This document shows positions 14,470 to 21,455 of a stretch of 24,586 nt of DNA, in pieces. Positions within the stretch are counted from its first letter, which is position 1, and each line of letters starts with the position of its first letter. The notes beneath the pieces are model-generated. The model had not been told where the DNA came from. It was given only the letters and a program-made list of their open reading frames with translations, and ran no database searches. The translations under genes were made by a program, and so were the position numbers. Source of the DNA: Planctomycetota bacterium (GTDB lineage: Bacteria; Planctomycetota; PUPC01; DSUN01); assembly GCA_016872875.1 (NCBI GenBank), contig VGYW01000083.1, positions 1 through 24,586 of the forward strand, in the 5' to 3' direction.

Positions 14470-16656
14470 TCAGTCCGATTCTGGACGGCTGAGCGGAGTG
14501 ATGACTCTCGGGCTCCCTGGTCTGTTGAGGTGAGTGGTCCGGGCTAGGCCTTTGCGCTTCAGCTCCTCGACAAGGTCCTGCATCTTGCGCTTGCTCGTGA
14601 CCCCCAGCTTCTCGCCGGCCTCAGTGAGGTTGATGGCCGCACCCGTGTCGCGCAAGTAATCCGTCGCGACACCGAGCAGCCGCTGCGCATCAGCCGAAGC
14701 CTGATGGATGGGCCCTCGAGACATCTTTCCCAGCAGACGCCGCGTGTCCTCGGAACTGAGTTCGAACACCTTCGACAGCGGCGGCCGAACGCGGAACTTC
14801 CGGACGCCCCAGGCGGCGTTGTGGCAGATGGCAACCCCAGTCGGGAGCTGGATGATCTGCCGCCCATCACCTATGAAGTCCGCTGCGTAGTCGACTTCCC
14901 TGTCTGAGTTCTTCAGGAAGAACTTGGTGCCCGTGCCTTCGCGAATAGCGACAGCGCCGTATGAGAAATCCTTCGAGGATTGGCTTACCACGATCGCCCT
15001 CAGTCCGTACTTGCGCCCCTCCCTCAAGACCGTCTCAAGGGTGCGCTCAGCGCGCTCGGCCGCCGCTACGGCATCCTCGCCAACGCGCTTCCTGGTGAAG
15101 AGATGTGCCTCGTCCACCACTATGAGGGTCTTCAGGCTCTCGGCTTCCTCCCTACTGTGCTCCTCGAACACTCGTTCGAGGATGCAGGCGAAGAGTTCGC
15201 ATCGGCCACGATCGGACATCTCCTTGAAGCTGACAATGGCCCTGCCAAAGCCGAGCTGAGCGAGATCATCCGGCAGAGGCTGACCGGCCTGAATCCCAGC
15301 GCCGTGGTATCTGAAGTCGAAGCCTCGGGCCTGTTCGCGCTTCATGCCAAACTCGCCGTACTGCGCGAGCACCTCCTCCCTATCCTCGGGCAGCAGCACA
15401 CTTGCTGACTGGTTGCGGGGATCCAGCACCAGCAGGTTGAGGAGCTCATAGGATGCCGCGCCCTCGATGATCACGCGCGCCAAGTAGGTCTTCCCGCCGC
15501 CCGACGCGCCCGAGACGTAGATGCTCCCTGCCTGATCAAGGGCGAGCGTCTCCGGCTCAGGCGTAACGATGTGCCGCTCCATGGCCAGCCCCACCCATAT
15601 CGGTAGTTTCCCTTCGGACGGCTTCTGCCTGCCTACTCCGGGCTCTGGCGCTACACCCAGGCGCTTCATGAAGTTCCGCACCACCCACGCGCCCACCAAC
15701 TTCTTCTCGTCCCTCACCGCCCCTCCCGTAACAATGTCCTCGACTGGCGTCACCATGGTCATCTCGTCCGAGCACGTAGCGAGATCCTGGAACGCTGGCC
15801 CGAGGCGGTCCAGTTGCCGTGGATTCAGCCGCCCACCTGCCCATTGGATCTGCCAGGAGAGGACGGGGGTCCTGACCTCTTCGACGAAGACCTGAAGCTT
15901 GCCGCCGTTCAACTTCTGGCGAATCTGGAAGCGGTCGAGGTCCAGCACCTCCTTGACAATATGGTTTGTGGCGTCCTGGAAGTCGGTAGCATTCGCCGCC
16001 ACTTGGAGGTTGGAGGAGAAGCTGAAGATCATGCACGCCGCGGCTCCTTTCCTCCGGTACTCCTGCAGAAGGAACCTGGCCTCAGCAACATCGCTTTCGA
16101 CCTTCCTCGCCTCCTGCCCTATCTCGCCTAGTTCCTTCCGGAGTTCCCCCGATCGCCCAGTGAGGTAGGAACCGACCAACTGTGAGCGCCCTCCATTGAG
16201 CTTCAGGAAGGATTCGGTTCGGCGCAGTTCGTTCTTGCGGGCATCAAACTGCCGGGCTAGGCGGGCAAGCTCGGCCTCCTGGGAAGCAGGGTCGGCAGTA
16301 TCTTGTTCCGCACGCCGTGCGGCTCGTTTCTGCATCATTCGGCGCCAGCAAAGGGCGCTGGTGACATCGCGGAAGTAGGTGAACGCGAGGTGTGCCTCGA
16401 CAAAGGTGGTCTCAAGGAGGTCTTGCACGGCCGCCAGGTCGCGCACGAATGTTTCGCCCGCGGCGGAAAGAGCTGCAAGGAAGTACGACTTCGTCCCCTT
16501 CGCAAGGATGGGCGAACCAAGGTAGAGCAAGAACTCCATGCGATGACCCGGGTGCCACCAGGGCTGAACGTGTTGCTCGTACCTGAGGTCGCCGATGAGC
16601 GCGAAGCCTGCCTCGCGCAACACTGGGATACAGAAGTCGTCAGCGCCGGCGGTCAT
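14470..16656 (-). CDS. HerA/VirB4-like P-loop ATPase with C-terminal winged helix
   Basis: 728 residues. Residues 1-330 are an N-terminal region with a long coiled coil (about 105-205). The ATPase core has Walker A GASGGGKT (383-390), Walker B LIVVDEAH (511-518, D515/E516) and a sensor-like strand AIVVSQSS (554-561), the pattern of the HerA-FtsK superfamily, where hexamers translocate DNA or protein. About 655-722 reads as a winged helix (LTEAGEKLGVTSKRKMQDLV). ATG at 16656 with AGGAGA 10 bases upstream, overlapping the RING-like gene by 17 bases. In this operon it could move element DNA, act as a defence effector, or be a substrate of the modification system; the sequence does not decide. 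Confidence 0.85.
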   Translation of the reverse strand: MTAGADDFCIPVLREAGFALIGDLRYEQHVQPWWHPGHRMEFLLYLGSPILAKGTKSYFLAALSAAGETFVRDLAAVQDLLETTFVEAHLAFTYFRDVTSALCWRRMMQKRAARRAEQDTADPASQEAELARLARQFDARKNELRRTESFLKLNGGRSQLVGSYLTGRSGELRKELGEIGQEARKVESDVAEARFLLQEYRRKGAAACMIFSFSSNLQVAANATDFQDATNHIVKEVLDLDRFQIRQKLNGGKLQVFVEEVRTPVLSWQIQWAGGRLNPRQLDRLGPAFQDLATCSDEMTMVTPVEDIVTGGAVRDEKKLVGAWVVRNFMKRLGVAPEPGVGRQKPSEGKLPIWVGLAMERHIVTPEPETLALDQAGSIYVSGASGGGKTYLARVIIEGAASYELLNLLVLDPRNQSASVLLPEDREEVLAQYGEFGMKREQARGFDFRYHGAGIQAGQPLPDDLAQLGFGRAIVSFKEMSDRGRCELFACILERVFEEHSREEAESLKTLIVVDEAHLFTRKRVGEDAVAAAERAERTLETVLREGRKYGLRAIVVSQSSKDFSYGAVAIREGTGTKFFLKNSDREVDYAADFIGDGRQIIQLPTGVAICHNAAWGVRKFRVRPPLSKVFELSSEDTRRLLGKMSRGPIHQASADAQRLLGVATDYLRDTGAAINLTEAGEKLGVTSKRKMQDLVEELKRKGLARTTHLNRPGSPRVITPLSRPESD

Positions 16657-17170
16657 GGTCGCGGGTTCTCCTCTCCAGCGCGCCCAGTTTCCGTGCCAAT
16701 GACAAGCCGGCTATCTGCTCGATCAGCCCCCCAAGGGGGTAGTTCGAAAATAGGCCGCTCCCGATGAGGCGCGCTTGCTCTCGGTACACGGTCAGGAGTC
16801 GGTCGAACTCGGCCGTCTGGCGAGCGTCTTCGCGCTGCTGCTCGAGCCGCTCGGCAAGGTCAGCGAGGCACTCCGGGCAGAGCGTGAGCCGCGGGTCTGT
16901 GGACCCACGACGACACTCGGCGCACAGGCGACGCGAACAGGCAGCACAAGGTGTCGAGCAGAGGTCGCAGCAAGGGACGCGGCAACGGTCGCAGGCTCGG
17001 ACATCGGCCAATCTCTCCAGAGGGTGGGCACAGCTTTGGCACCTGCTGAGCGTCTCCTCGACCAACTCGTCTATCGTGCCCTGCTCGTCGTCCCGAAGCT
17101 CCTGGAGACTCAGGAAGTGCACAACACCGTGGCTATCCCTTCTAAGCACGCGTTTGATGATGCGTCTCAT
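16640..17170 (-). CDS. 13-Cys RING/treble-clef-like zinc protein, putative E3
   Basis: 176 residues. Residues 44-101 hold thirteen cysteines in CxxC pairs: 44/47, 60/63, 68/71, 75/78, 83/86, 98/101, plus C67. The spacing (CxxC, 12 residues, CxxC, then further pairs) is compatible with a RING or B-box-like binuclear treble clef, possibly two modules. A helical coiled-coil tail follows (about 103-135). RING-type proteins are known in some bacterial E1/E2 operons, where they are proposed E3 ligases. The start overlaps the upstream stop (ATGA) and the end overlaps the ATPase start. The zinc-binding call is firm; the E3 role is inference. A zinc-ribbon adaptor is the alternative. Confidence 0.7.
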   Translation of the reverse strand: MRRIIKRVLRRDSHGVVHFLSLQELRDDEQGTIDELVEETLSRCQSCAHPLERLADVRACDRCRVPCCDLCSTPCAACSRRLCAECRRGSTDPRLTLCPECLADLAERLEQQREDARQTAEFDRLLTVYREQARLIGSGLFSNYPLGGLIEQIAGLSLARKLGALERRTRDHDRRR

Positions 17171-17862
17171 TCTTCGGTTCCCCCAAACCCCGGCGTCAGG
17201 TCGAACGGCCCCTTGTCCCCCTGCTGGGCACCGTGCCCATCAGCGGGCAGGGGCATTCCCTGGCCAACTCCTGGCACCCCCGCCTGCCCGAATTCATCCA
17301 ACACCACATCGCCGAACTCGGGACCAATAGACCAATCGTACAATGGTGTTCCATCACTGGCGGGCCCCTGCGGCTGGAGTGGTACAAGGAGACGTTCGCC
17401 TGGGTCGTACCTATACGAGGTCTCCTCGGCCTGGCATGGCTCACCAGCGGGAACCCTGTGAGTTGCCTGGACCGGCGGGGTTCCTGATGGTCCTGTCCTT
17501 CCCACGCTGGCAGGCTGTCCCCAACCAGCGTCCGGGCGGCCGGCGAGGGAGCGTTGATCGGCGGCGCCCCGCGGCGAGCGCACTGGTGTGAAGAGCGCCT
17601 CCCCGCCGCTCTCCTGCCGGGCCTCCAGCATTGCGAACGCTTCCTCCCCATCCTCAATGGGTTCTCCACAGCTCTCGCATTGCTCGCGGGCATCGGCGAG
17701 GAGGCCGGCGACCAGGCCTGCAGGTGCCAGGATGATCGTCCCCGTCGCGATTGCTCCTGCAACGCCGAGCGCTGCGCCGAGCATGCCGAAGGCAGGGAAC
17801 GGGAACCGAGGGTCGGGTTCATCGCCGGCGAAAACTGACTTGCACTTGGCACACACCTTCAT
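17167..17862 (-). CDS. zinc-ribbon membrane protein with disordered tail
   Basis: 231 residues. CAKC (4-7) and CESCGEPI (62-68) form two CxxC knuckles that flank a hydrophobic, Gly/Ala-rich stretch (about 24-56: MLGAALGVAGAIATG and ILAPAGLVAGLLA), enough for one hairpin or two short membrane passes. From about 75 on it is Pro/Gly/Glu-rich and probably disordered. AAGGAG lies 8 bases before the ATG. It overlaps the RING-like gene by four bases. No family recognised. It may anchor the RING-like protein or the ATPase at the membrane (inference). Confidence 0.65.
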   Translation of the reverse strand: MKVCAKCKSVFAGDEPDPRFPFPAFGMLGAALGVAGAIATGTIILAPAGLVAGLLADAREQCESCGEPIEDGEEAFAMLEARQESGGEALFTPVRSPRGAADQRSLAGRPDAGWGQPASVGRTGPSGTPPVQATHRVPAGEPCQAEETSYRYDPGERLLVPLQPQGPASDGTPLYDWSIGPEFGDVVLDEFGQAGVPGVGQGMPLPADGHGAQQGDKGPFDLTPGFGGTEE

Positions 17863-18050
17863 CGTGGCCTCTCCTTTCCGTGCTCTTCAGTGGCTCGCGG
17901 GCCGTCGTTGCAGCCGTCGTCCCCGACAGCGCCGCAGGCGACTTTTCCTCACCCGAGCCAAATCACGGCGTAGGCACCATCGCAGTCGTGTTCGTCGAAG
18001 CGACCAACGCAGCGATGGCCTCGGCCGCTGTCACTGCTTCGCCCGGAGCG
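17863..18050 (-). other. 188-base gap inside the operon
   Basis: The only sizeable gap in the leftward operon. It holds most of a possible 31-codon ORF (listed separately). I see no promoter or terminator in it. Confidence 0.4.
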
Positions 18051-18058
18051 CTACTCAT
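17963..18058 (-). CDS. possible 31-residue peptide
   Basis: ATG at 18058 overlaps the stop of the preceding membrane-protein gene by 8 bases (GATGAGTAG). The frame gives an Ala-rich peptide (TAAEAIAALVASTNTT core) with G/C-biased third positions similar to its neighbours. No ribosome-binding site is visible, so coupling would be needed. Could be chance. Confidence 0.3.
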   Translation of the reverse strand: MSSAPGEAVTAAEAIAALVASTNTTAMVPTP

Positions 18059-18296
18059 CCGGGTCGCGATGGCGGTGACGTCGTCGCTCCCTGTCAGTCG
18101 GAAACTGGCTAGTGATAGCGTCGTTTAGGATCCGCGACACGACAGCGGCGAACATGACGAACGCCAGTAGCCCAAGGGGCGGTGGCAGTGGACCTGCAAG
18201 TCTGATGGCCACTGCTGCAATTACGAGCCCGAGGACCCAGGGCAACAGGTGCCGGAGGATCCTGATGGTGACGAGGAACCAGAGGAGGAAGTTCAT
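18051..18296 (-). CDS. small two-pass membrane protein
   Basis: 81 residues: two hydrophobic segments at about 16-36 (LLPWVLGLVIAAVAIRLAG) and 40-58 (LGLLAFVMFAAVVSRIL), joined by GPLPPP, then a charged tail rich in Arg/His/Asp. ATG at 18296 with AGGTGA 5 bases upstream. It lies 14 bases after the single-pass protein gene. No family recognised. Together with its neighbours it suggests that part of the system works at the inner membrane. Confidence 0.65.
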   Translation of the reverse strand: MNFLLWFLVTIRILRHLLPWVLGLVIAAVAIRLAGPLPPPLGLLAFVMFAAVVSRILNDAITSQFPTDRERRRHRHRDPDE

Positions 18297-18310
18297 GGTG
18301 ATCACCTGTT

Positions 18311-18520
18311 CTAGTGTTGGATGGGGATCCAGTCCATGAGAATCGCCAACGCAAGGGCGAGACCTGCAAGCAGGATGAATACCACGATGGCGACGGCGCC
18401 GCCGGACGACTCTGCCTTGGCTCGTGCGCTTGCCTGCACAGAGGCGCGGACCGGCTTCCTCGTCGGAGGTTGGCCTGCTTCCACGATCTCACCGTACTCA
18501 TTGAGTTCTAGCCTTCGCAC
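18311..18520 (-). CDS. small single-pass membrane protein
   Basis: 69 residues. A soluble N-terminus starts MRRLELNEYGEIVE, a low-complexity Ala/Ser/Arg linker follows, and one membrane helix lies at about 41-62 (GAVAIVVFILLAGLALALAI). GTG start at 18520 with GAGGAGA 7 bases upstream; it overlaps the E1 stop by 13 bases. No family recognised. Confidence 0.65.
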   Translation of the reverse strand: MRRLELNEYGEIVEAGQPPTRKPVRASVQASARAKAESSGGAVAIVVFILLAGLALALAILMDWIPIQH

Positions 18521-19749
18521 GGTCCTGTCTCCTCTTGATCAAGGTGTGGGAACTCATTCAGGTTCTGTGCGCTAATGCGCAAGCTGCTGATGAGTTCGTC
18601 GGCGCCCGCCGCCTCACGAGGCCCAAGCTGTCTGTGGCAGACAGTGCACCCATCTCGCGGCCCCTTCACGACCGGGCGGATGAACTCAAACGGCTTCCGG
18701 AAAACGTGGAAGCCGGCCGCGAATGGTCCTCCGATGAGGATCAGATTGCGCTCGGCGATGGCAAGACTGGCTAGCTCCGAATCCGTCCTGCGGAACAGCA
18801 ACGCCAGCGCGAACAGCTCGACAACGGCTGTCACCAAGTTGATCTGGACGAGAAGACCCGGCTCCCCTCTGTAGTCCTGCGGCCCCTTGGCTTCGCTGTA
18901 GTCGATTGGACCCTTGGCCTCCGGCTCGGGGAAACCGCCTCTCAAGCACTCCAGGCAAGACGTAGTGCCATCTCCGAAGGCGTAGAATGCCTCGCCGCCT
19001 TGGGCCTTCTCGTAGCATCCCCCAGCGAGAAAGTCGATCCGCCGCTGTCGAGCCTCGCGGTTGGCCCTGAGTTGGATGCCCCTTCGGTCCGTCGTGGCGA
19101 TCACCAGGCTGGCGCCCGAGAAGGCGGCCTCCAGTTGCCTCTCGTTGCCTTGGGCGAAGACGTCCACTGGGAAGCACTGCAGGCGGATATCGGGTCTGAT
19201 GGAGTGGATTCGCTCCCCCACGGCGTGGACTTTGTAGCGGCCGATATCAAGCTGGGAGCATTCCTGCCGCGATCCGTTCTCAATCCTCACCAAGCCTGGG
19301 TCACAGAGCCGGATCCCTCCGACCCCTGATCGCACGAGATCCACGACGATCCTGCTGCCGCCGGTACCCGTCCCGATGACCACCGTTTCCGACTGCCAGA
19401 GGGTCGCCAGGAGGTCTGGGCGGAAAGGAGTCCTGGCGAAGAGCTGGGTAGGGTCGAAGGGCTCGACCTCGAGTTCCGTAAGCGCGCCGCCGGCTGCACG
19501 GAGGATGGCAATGCCATCGCCCTTCGGGATGGCGATGACTTCCCCGTCCTGAACCGTTCCTGCCTTCGGCGCTTCCTGCATTACCCTCCCGATCGCCGGA
19601 GTTGAGCCGACCGGCTCACCGACTCCCATGATGTTCACGATCCCCTCGCCCTCCCGCACGACGCCGAACAGGCGCCCGTAGGAGCCTGGCGACGAGGCGG
19701 CCGCATCCGACAAACGTTGGGAAGTACCTGTGGAGAGCACCGCTTTCAT
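18508..19749 (-). CDS. E1/ThiF-type activating enzyme
   Basis: Adenylates and transfers a ubiquitin-like protein's C-terminus. 413 residues. Rossmann ATP site GTGTGG (126-131), D150 in CDPG, RIENGSRQ (155-162, cf. N-x-x-RQ of E1s), LDIGRYK with K173, and D221 after a strand (VIATTD). CLEC (265-268) and CTVC (368-371) form the zinc site of ThiF/MoeB/E1 proteins; C245 is a candidate catalytic Cys. The first 120 residues are a separate beta-rich domain, possibly a degenerate JAB fold (inference). Start at 19749 with GGAGGA 7 bases upstream; a second ATG 15 bases earlier lacks one. It sits directly after the JAB gene, whose frame overlaps it by 134 bases. Confidence 0.92.
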   Translation of the reverse strand: MKAVLSTGTSQRLSDAAASSPGSYGRLFGVVREGEGIVNIMGVGEPVGSTPAIGRVMQEAPKAGTVQDGEVIAIPKGDGIAILRAAGGALTELEVEPFDPTQLFARTPFRPDLLATLWQSETVVIGTGTGGSRIVVDLVRSGVGGIRLCDPGLVRIENGSRQECSQLDIGRYKVHAVGERIHSIRPDIRLQCFPVDVFAQGNERQLEAAFSGASLVIATTDRRGIQLRANREARQRRIDFLAGGCYEKAQGGEAFYAFGDGTTSCLECLRGGFPEPEAKGPIDYSEAKGPQDYRGEPGLLVQINLVTAVVELFALALLFRRTDSELASLAIAERNLILIGGPFAAGFHVFRKPFEFIRPVVKGPRDGCTVCHRQLGPREAAGADELISSLRISAQNLNEFPHLDQEETGPCEG

Positions 19750-20653
19750 CTGTCCGTCCTCCATTGGGTGTCTTCGGTTCCGGTGTTCTAGGGCACCCGA
19801 CCAACGGCCGTTCGGGCGCTAGAACCCCCTCGACGGCCTCCCTGAGATGGACATCCGAACTCCACGCCAGAAGTGTTTCTGATGGACCAGCAGGCGCTCC
19901 ATTGGCCTTCCAGACGAACTTTGGCGGGTTCAAAGGGTACTCCGGCGGGAACAAGCACAGCAGACCCATCCTGCCCGCCCTGATGTCGAGGAATGCCCGG
20001 CCCGAGCCTTTCATGCGAAGGACGGCCACTTCGAGGCCGGCGTGGGTCAGTTCATCCACATCGGCGCGCAAGCGCTCCCTTCCTGATGGCGTCCGGTAGA
20101 ACTGAAAGCCCGGGCCCGACCAGTAATCCTGCTTGTCGGCCCTGAGTAGCACAGGCTCACATTCGAGAGCAGCCAGTACCTCCCTGCTTGCGTCCTTTAC
20201 CACCGTCAGCCGAACCGGCGATGGGTCGGCACCCTCATTGTCGAAACGATAGGCGTGCACTACCACGCTGGGGTGTACACCCTGCTCGGCGACGTTCGCG
20301 ATGAACAGGTAGAGCGGCCCACCACTGCTTAGGAGCTGGGTGGCCTGTCGTATGTCACCGCCGCTGGGTTTGGCGAACCCGCCCGGGTGTCTGTGCCAGT
20401 AGCCAGCCAACTTTGCGCGGCCCCCGGACCTCTCGATTGCACGATCGAGTTCGGCTTGCTCGTGGACCGGATCGGAGGAGAAGTGCGCTGCTGAAGCCTG
20501 TGCCCTCGGACCCGGCCCTGTGGCCGCGATCACCATCGGGGTTCGCAGTGTACCGATGAGGATGCCGCCAGTCTCCCAGCCATGCGGGGAGGAAATGCTC
20601 TCCTGCTCGATCGTCCGCATCGCGGAGGTCGTGACCTTGAGTTCGCTCACCAT
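19616..20653 (-). CDS. JAB/JAMM metallopeptidase fused to Cys-less E2-like domain
   Basis: 345 residues. Residues 1-135 are a JAB domain with a full JAMM zinc site: E27 (WETGGILIG), H87 and H89 (GYWHRHPGGFAKPSGGD), S97 and D100. JAMM enzymes cleave isopeptide bonds or process modifier precursors. Residues about 183-285 look like a UBC fold (helix RERLRADVDELTHAG, then LLCLFPPEYPLNPPKF and a later W-x8-helix) without a Cys in the active-site loop, like UEV/RWD proteins. ATG at 20653 with AGGAGG 6 bases upstream, 22 bases after the E2 stop. The last 45 or so residues lie over the E1 gene, are Arg-rich and probably not part of the original protein; a -1 shift near 19790 would end it at a TAG. 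Confidence 0.88.
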   Translation of the reverse strand: MVSELKVTTSAMRTIEQESISSPHGWETGGILIGTLRTPMVIAATGPGPRAQASAAHFSSDPVHEQAELDRAIERSGGRAKLAGYWHRHPGGFAKPSGGDIRQATQLLSSGGPLYLFIANVAEQGVHPSVVVHAYRFDNEGADPSPVRLTVVKDASREVLAALECEPVLLRADKQDYWSGPGFQFYRTPSGRERLRADVDELTHAGLEVAVLRMKGSGRAFLDIRAGRMGLLCLFPPEYPLNPPKFVWKANGAPAGPSETLLAWSSDVHLREAVEGVLAPERPLVGCPRTPEPKTPNGGRTDESGALHRYFPTFVGCGRLVARLLRAPVRRRAGGRGDREHHGSR

Positions 20654-20675
20654 GTATTCCTCCTGTGGGTTGCGC

Positions 20676-21053
20676 CTAGGCACTGGCTCCCGGCCAGTGG
20701 CCCGTCTGCTTCCAGCGCTCGTACGCCGCGATCCATCGCACAGCCCAGTCGCAGATCACCTTGCCTGATGTTTGCGGTCCGACCTCTTCGGGTGAGTGGA
20801 GGCAGAGGCGGCCCCCCTGGTACTGGTGAGGGGTGTGGCCGAGCCGCGGCCTCACGACGAAGGCAGCGGGAGGGGCGCCAGGGAAGTCATGGGGATACAC
20901 AACCTTGATCAAGTACTCGCCGTAGACCCCCTGGACCTTCTTGTAGGCAACAAGCTCGCCATCCTGGATGACCAGCCGGGCTTGCGGGTGGTGCCTCTTT
21001 AGCAGACGCGCCTCCCGTAGGAGGCGTACCTGGTCGCGTTCAAACCATGCCAT
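20676..21053 (-). CDS. E2-like ubiquitin-conjugating enzyme (UBC fold)
   Basis: 125 residues. YLIKVVYPHDFPGAPPAAFV (about 47-66) is the E2 signature of a strand ending in FPxxPP. The active-site loop reads HQYQGGRLCLH with C84 as the catalytic Cys, and the C-terminus WAVRWIAAYERWKQTGHWPG resembles known bacterial E2 families. It would carry the modifier from E1 to target. Start at 21053 chosen because AGGAGG lies 7 bases upstream; a longer ORF start would cover the intercistronic hairpin. It precedes the JAB gene by 22 bases. Confidence 0.9.
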   Translation of the reverse strand: MAWFERDQVRLLREARLLKRHHPQARLVIQDGELVAYKKVQGVYGEYLIKVVYPHDFPGAPPAAFVVRPRLGHTPHQYQGGRLCLHSPEEVGPQTSGKVICDWAVRWIAAYERWKQTGHWPGASA

Positions 21054-21069
21054 GCGGGTTCCTCCTGGC

Positions 21070-21097
21070 GCCGGGCCGGAGCGAACTCCGGCCCGGC
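21070..21097. promoter_or_regulatory. perfect 12-bp intercistronic hairpin before the E2 gene
   Basis: GCCGGGCCGGAG (21070-21081), loop CGAA, CTCCGGCCCGGC (21086-21097). On the transcribed strand the loop is UUCG. It ends three bases before the E2 ribosome-binding site and starts 11 bases after the 54-residue gene stop. There is no T-run, so it is more likely a stabiliser, processing signal or attenuator than a standard terminator. Confidence 0.85.
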
Positions 21098-21108
21098 GCA
21101 CTTTCTGG

Positions 21109-21273
21109 TCAGCCCTCGTACCAGGTGGATTTCTTCACCCGGTTGCGGGTGTCGTTCAAATCGAGCACCTCGACCCCGTGCTCGGTCTCCGGCTTGAGAT
21201 CCTGCTCGCGAATCTCAAGCTCGACCACCCGCGGGTCACGCTCATCCCGCGTGTCAGCCAGCCGTGTCGCCAC
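21109..21273 (-). CDS. 54-residue protein ending Glu-Gly, candidate modifier
   Basis: GTG start at 21273 with AGGAGG 8 bases upstream; an in-frame TGA lies just before, so the frame is bounded. The protein is highly charged (RLADTRDERDPRVVELEIRE near the start) and ends KKSTWYEG. It sits directly before the E2 gene, the slot where ubiquitin-like modifiers lie in bacterial E1/E2/JAB operons, and a C-terminal Gly is what E1 enzymes adenylate. At 54 residues it is short for a complete beta-grasp fold and does not resemble the multi-ubiquitin or Pup/UBact sequences I know. Modifier role is inference from position and C-terminus. Confidence 0.6.
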   Translation of the reverse strand: MATRLADTRDERDPRVVELEIREQDLKPETEHGVEVLDLNDTRNRVKKSTWYEG

Positions 21274-21278
21274 GTTCC

Positions 21279-21455
21279 TCACCTCCTTTCACGAGCGAAG
21301 GAGCCAATGGTCAGGCCGCCCCCACTTGCCTGGGCAATCACACCATCAGCCACCGGGGGCACGGGTAGCCGCGCGCGGGTAGAGCACACGACCCGCGTTT
21401 CCCAATGGGTTACCAGTTGTTTGATTCGCGGTTCCCTGCGCGGAGATCGCCACAT
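21279..21455 (-). CDS. 58-residue protein of unknown function
   Basis: Starts at an ATG that overlaps the regulator stop (TAATG), with GGAGGA 7 bases upstream. Its own end (RERR, TGA) carries the ribosome-binding site of the next gene, so the two are coupled. The sequence has a basic N-terminus (MWRSPRREPRIKQLV), a strand VVCSTRARLPVPP and a Gly-rich region AQASGGGLTIG. Not recognised. Since it has an internal Gly-Gly followed by a short basic tail, it could be an alternative modifier precursor for the JAB enzyme, but that is speculative. Confidence 0.6.
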   Translation of the reverse strand: MWRSPRREPRIKQLVTHWETRVVCSTRARLPVPPVADGVIAQASGGGLTIGSFARERR

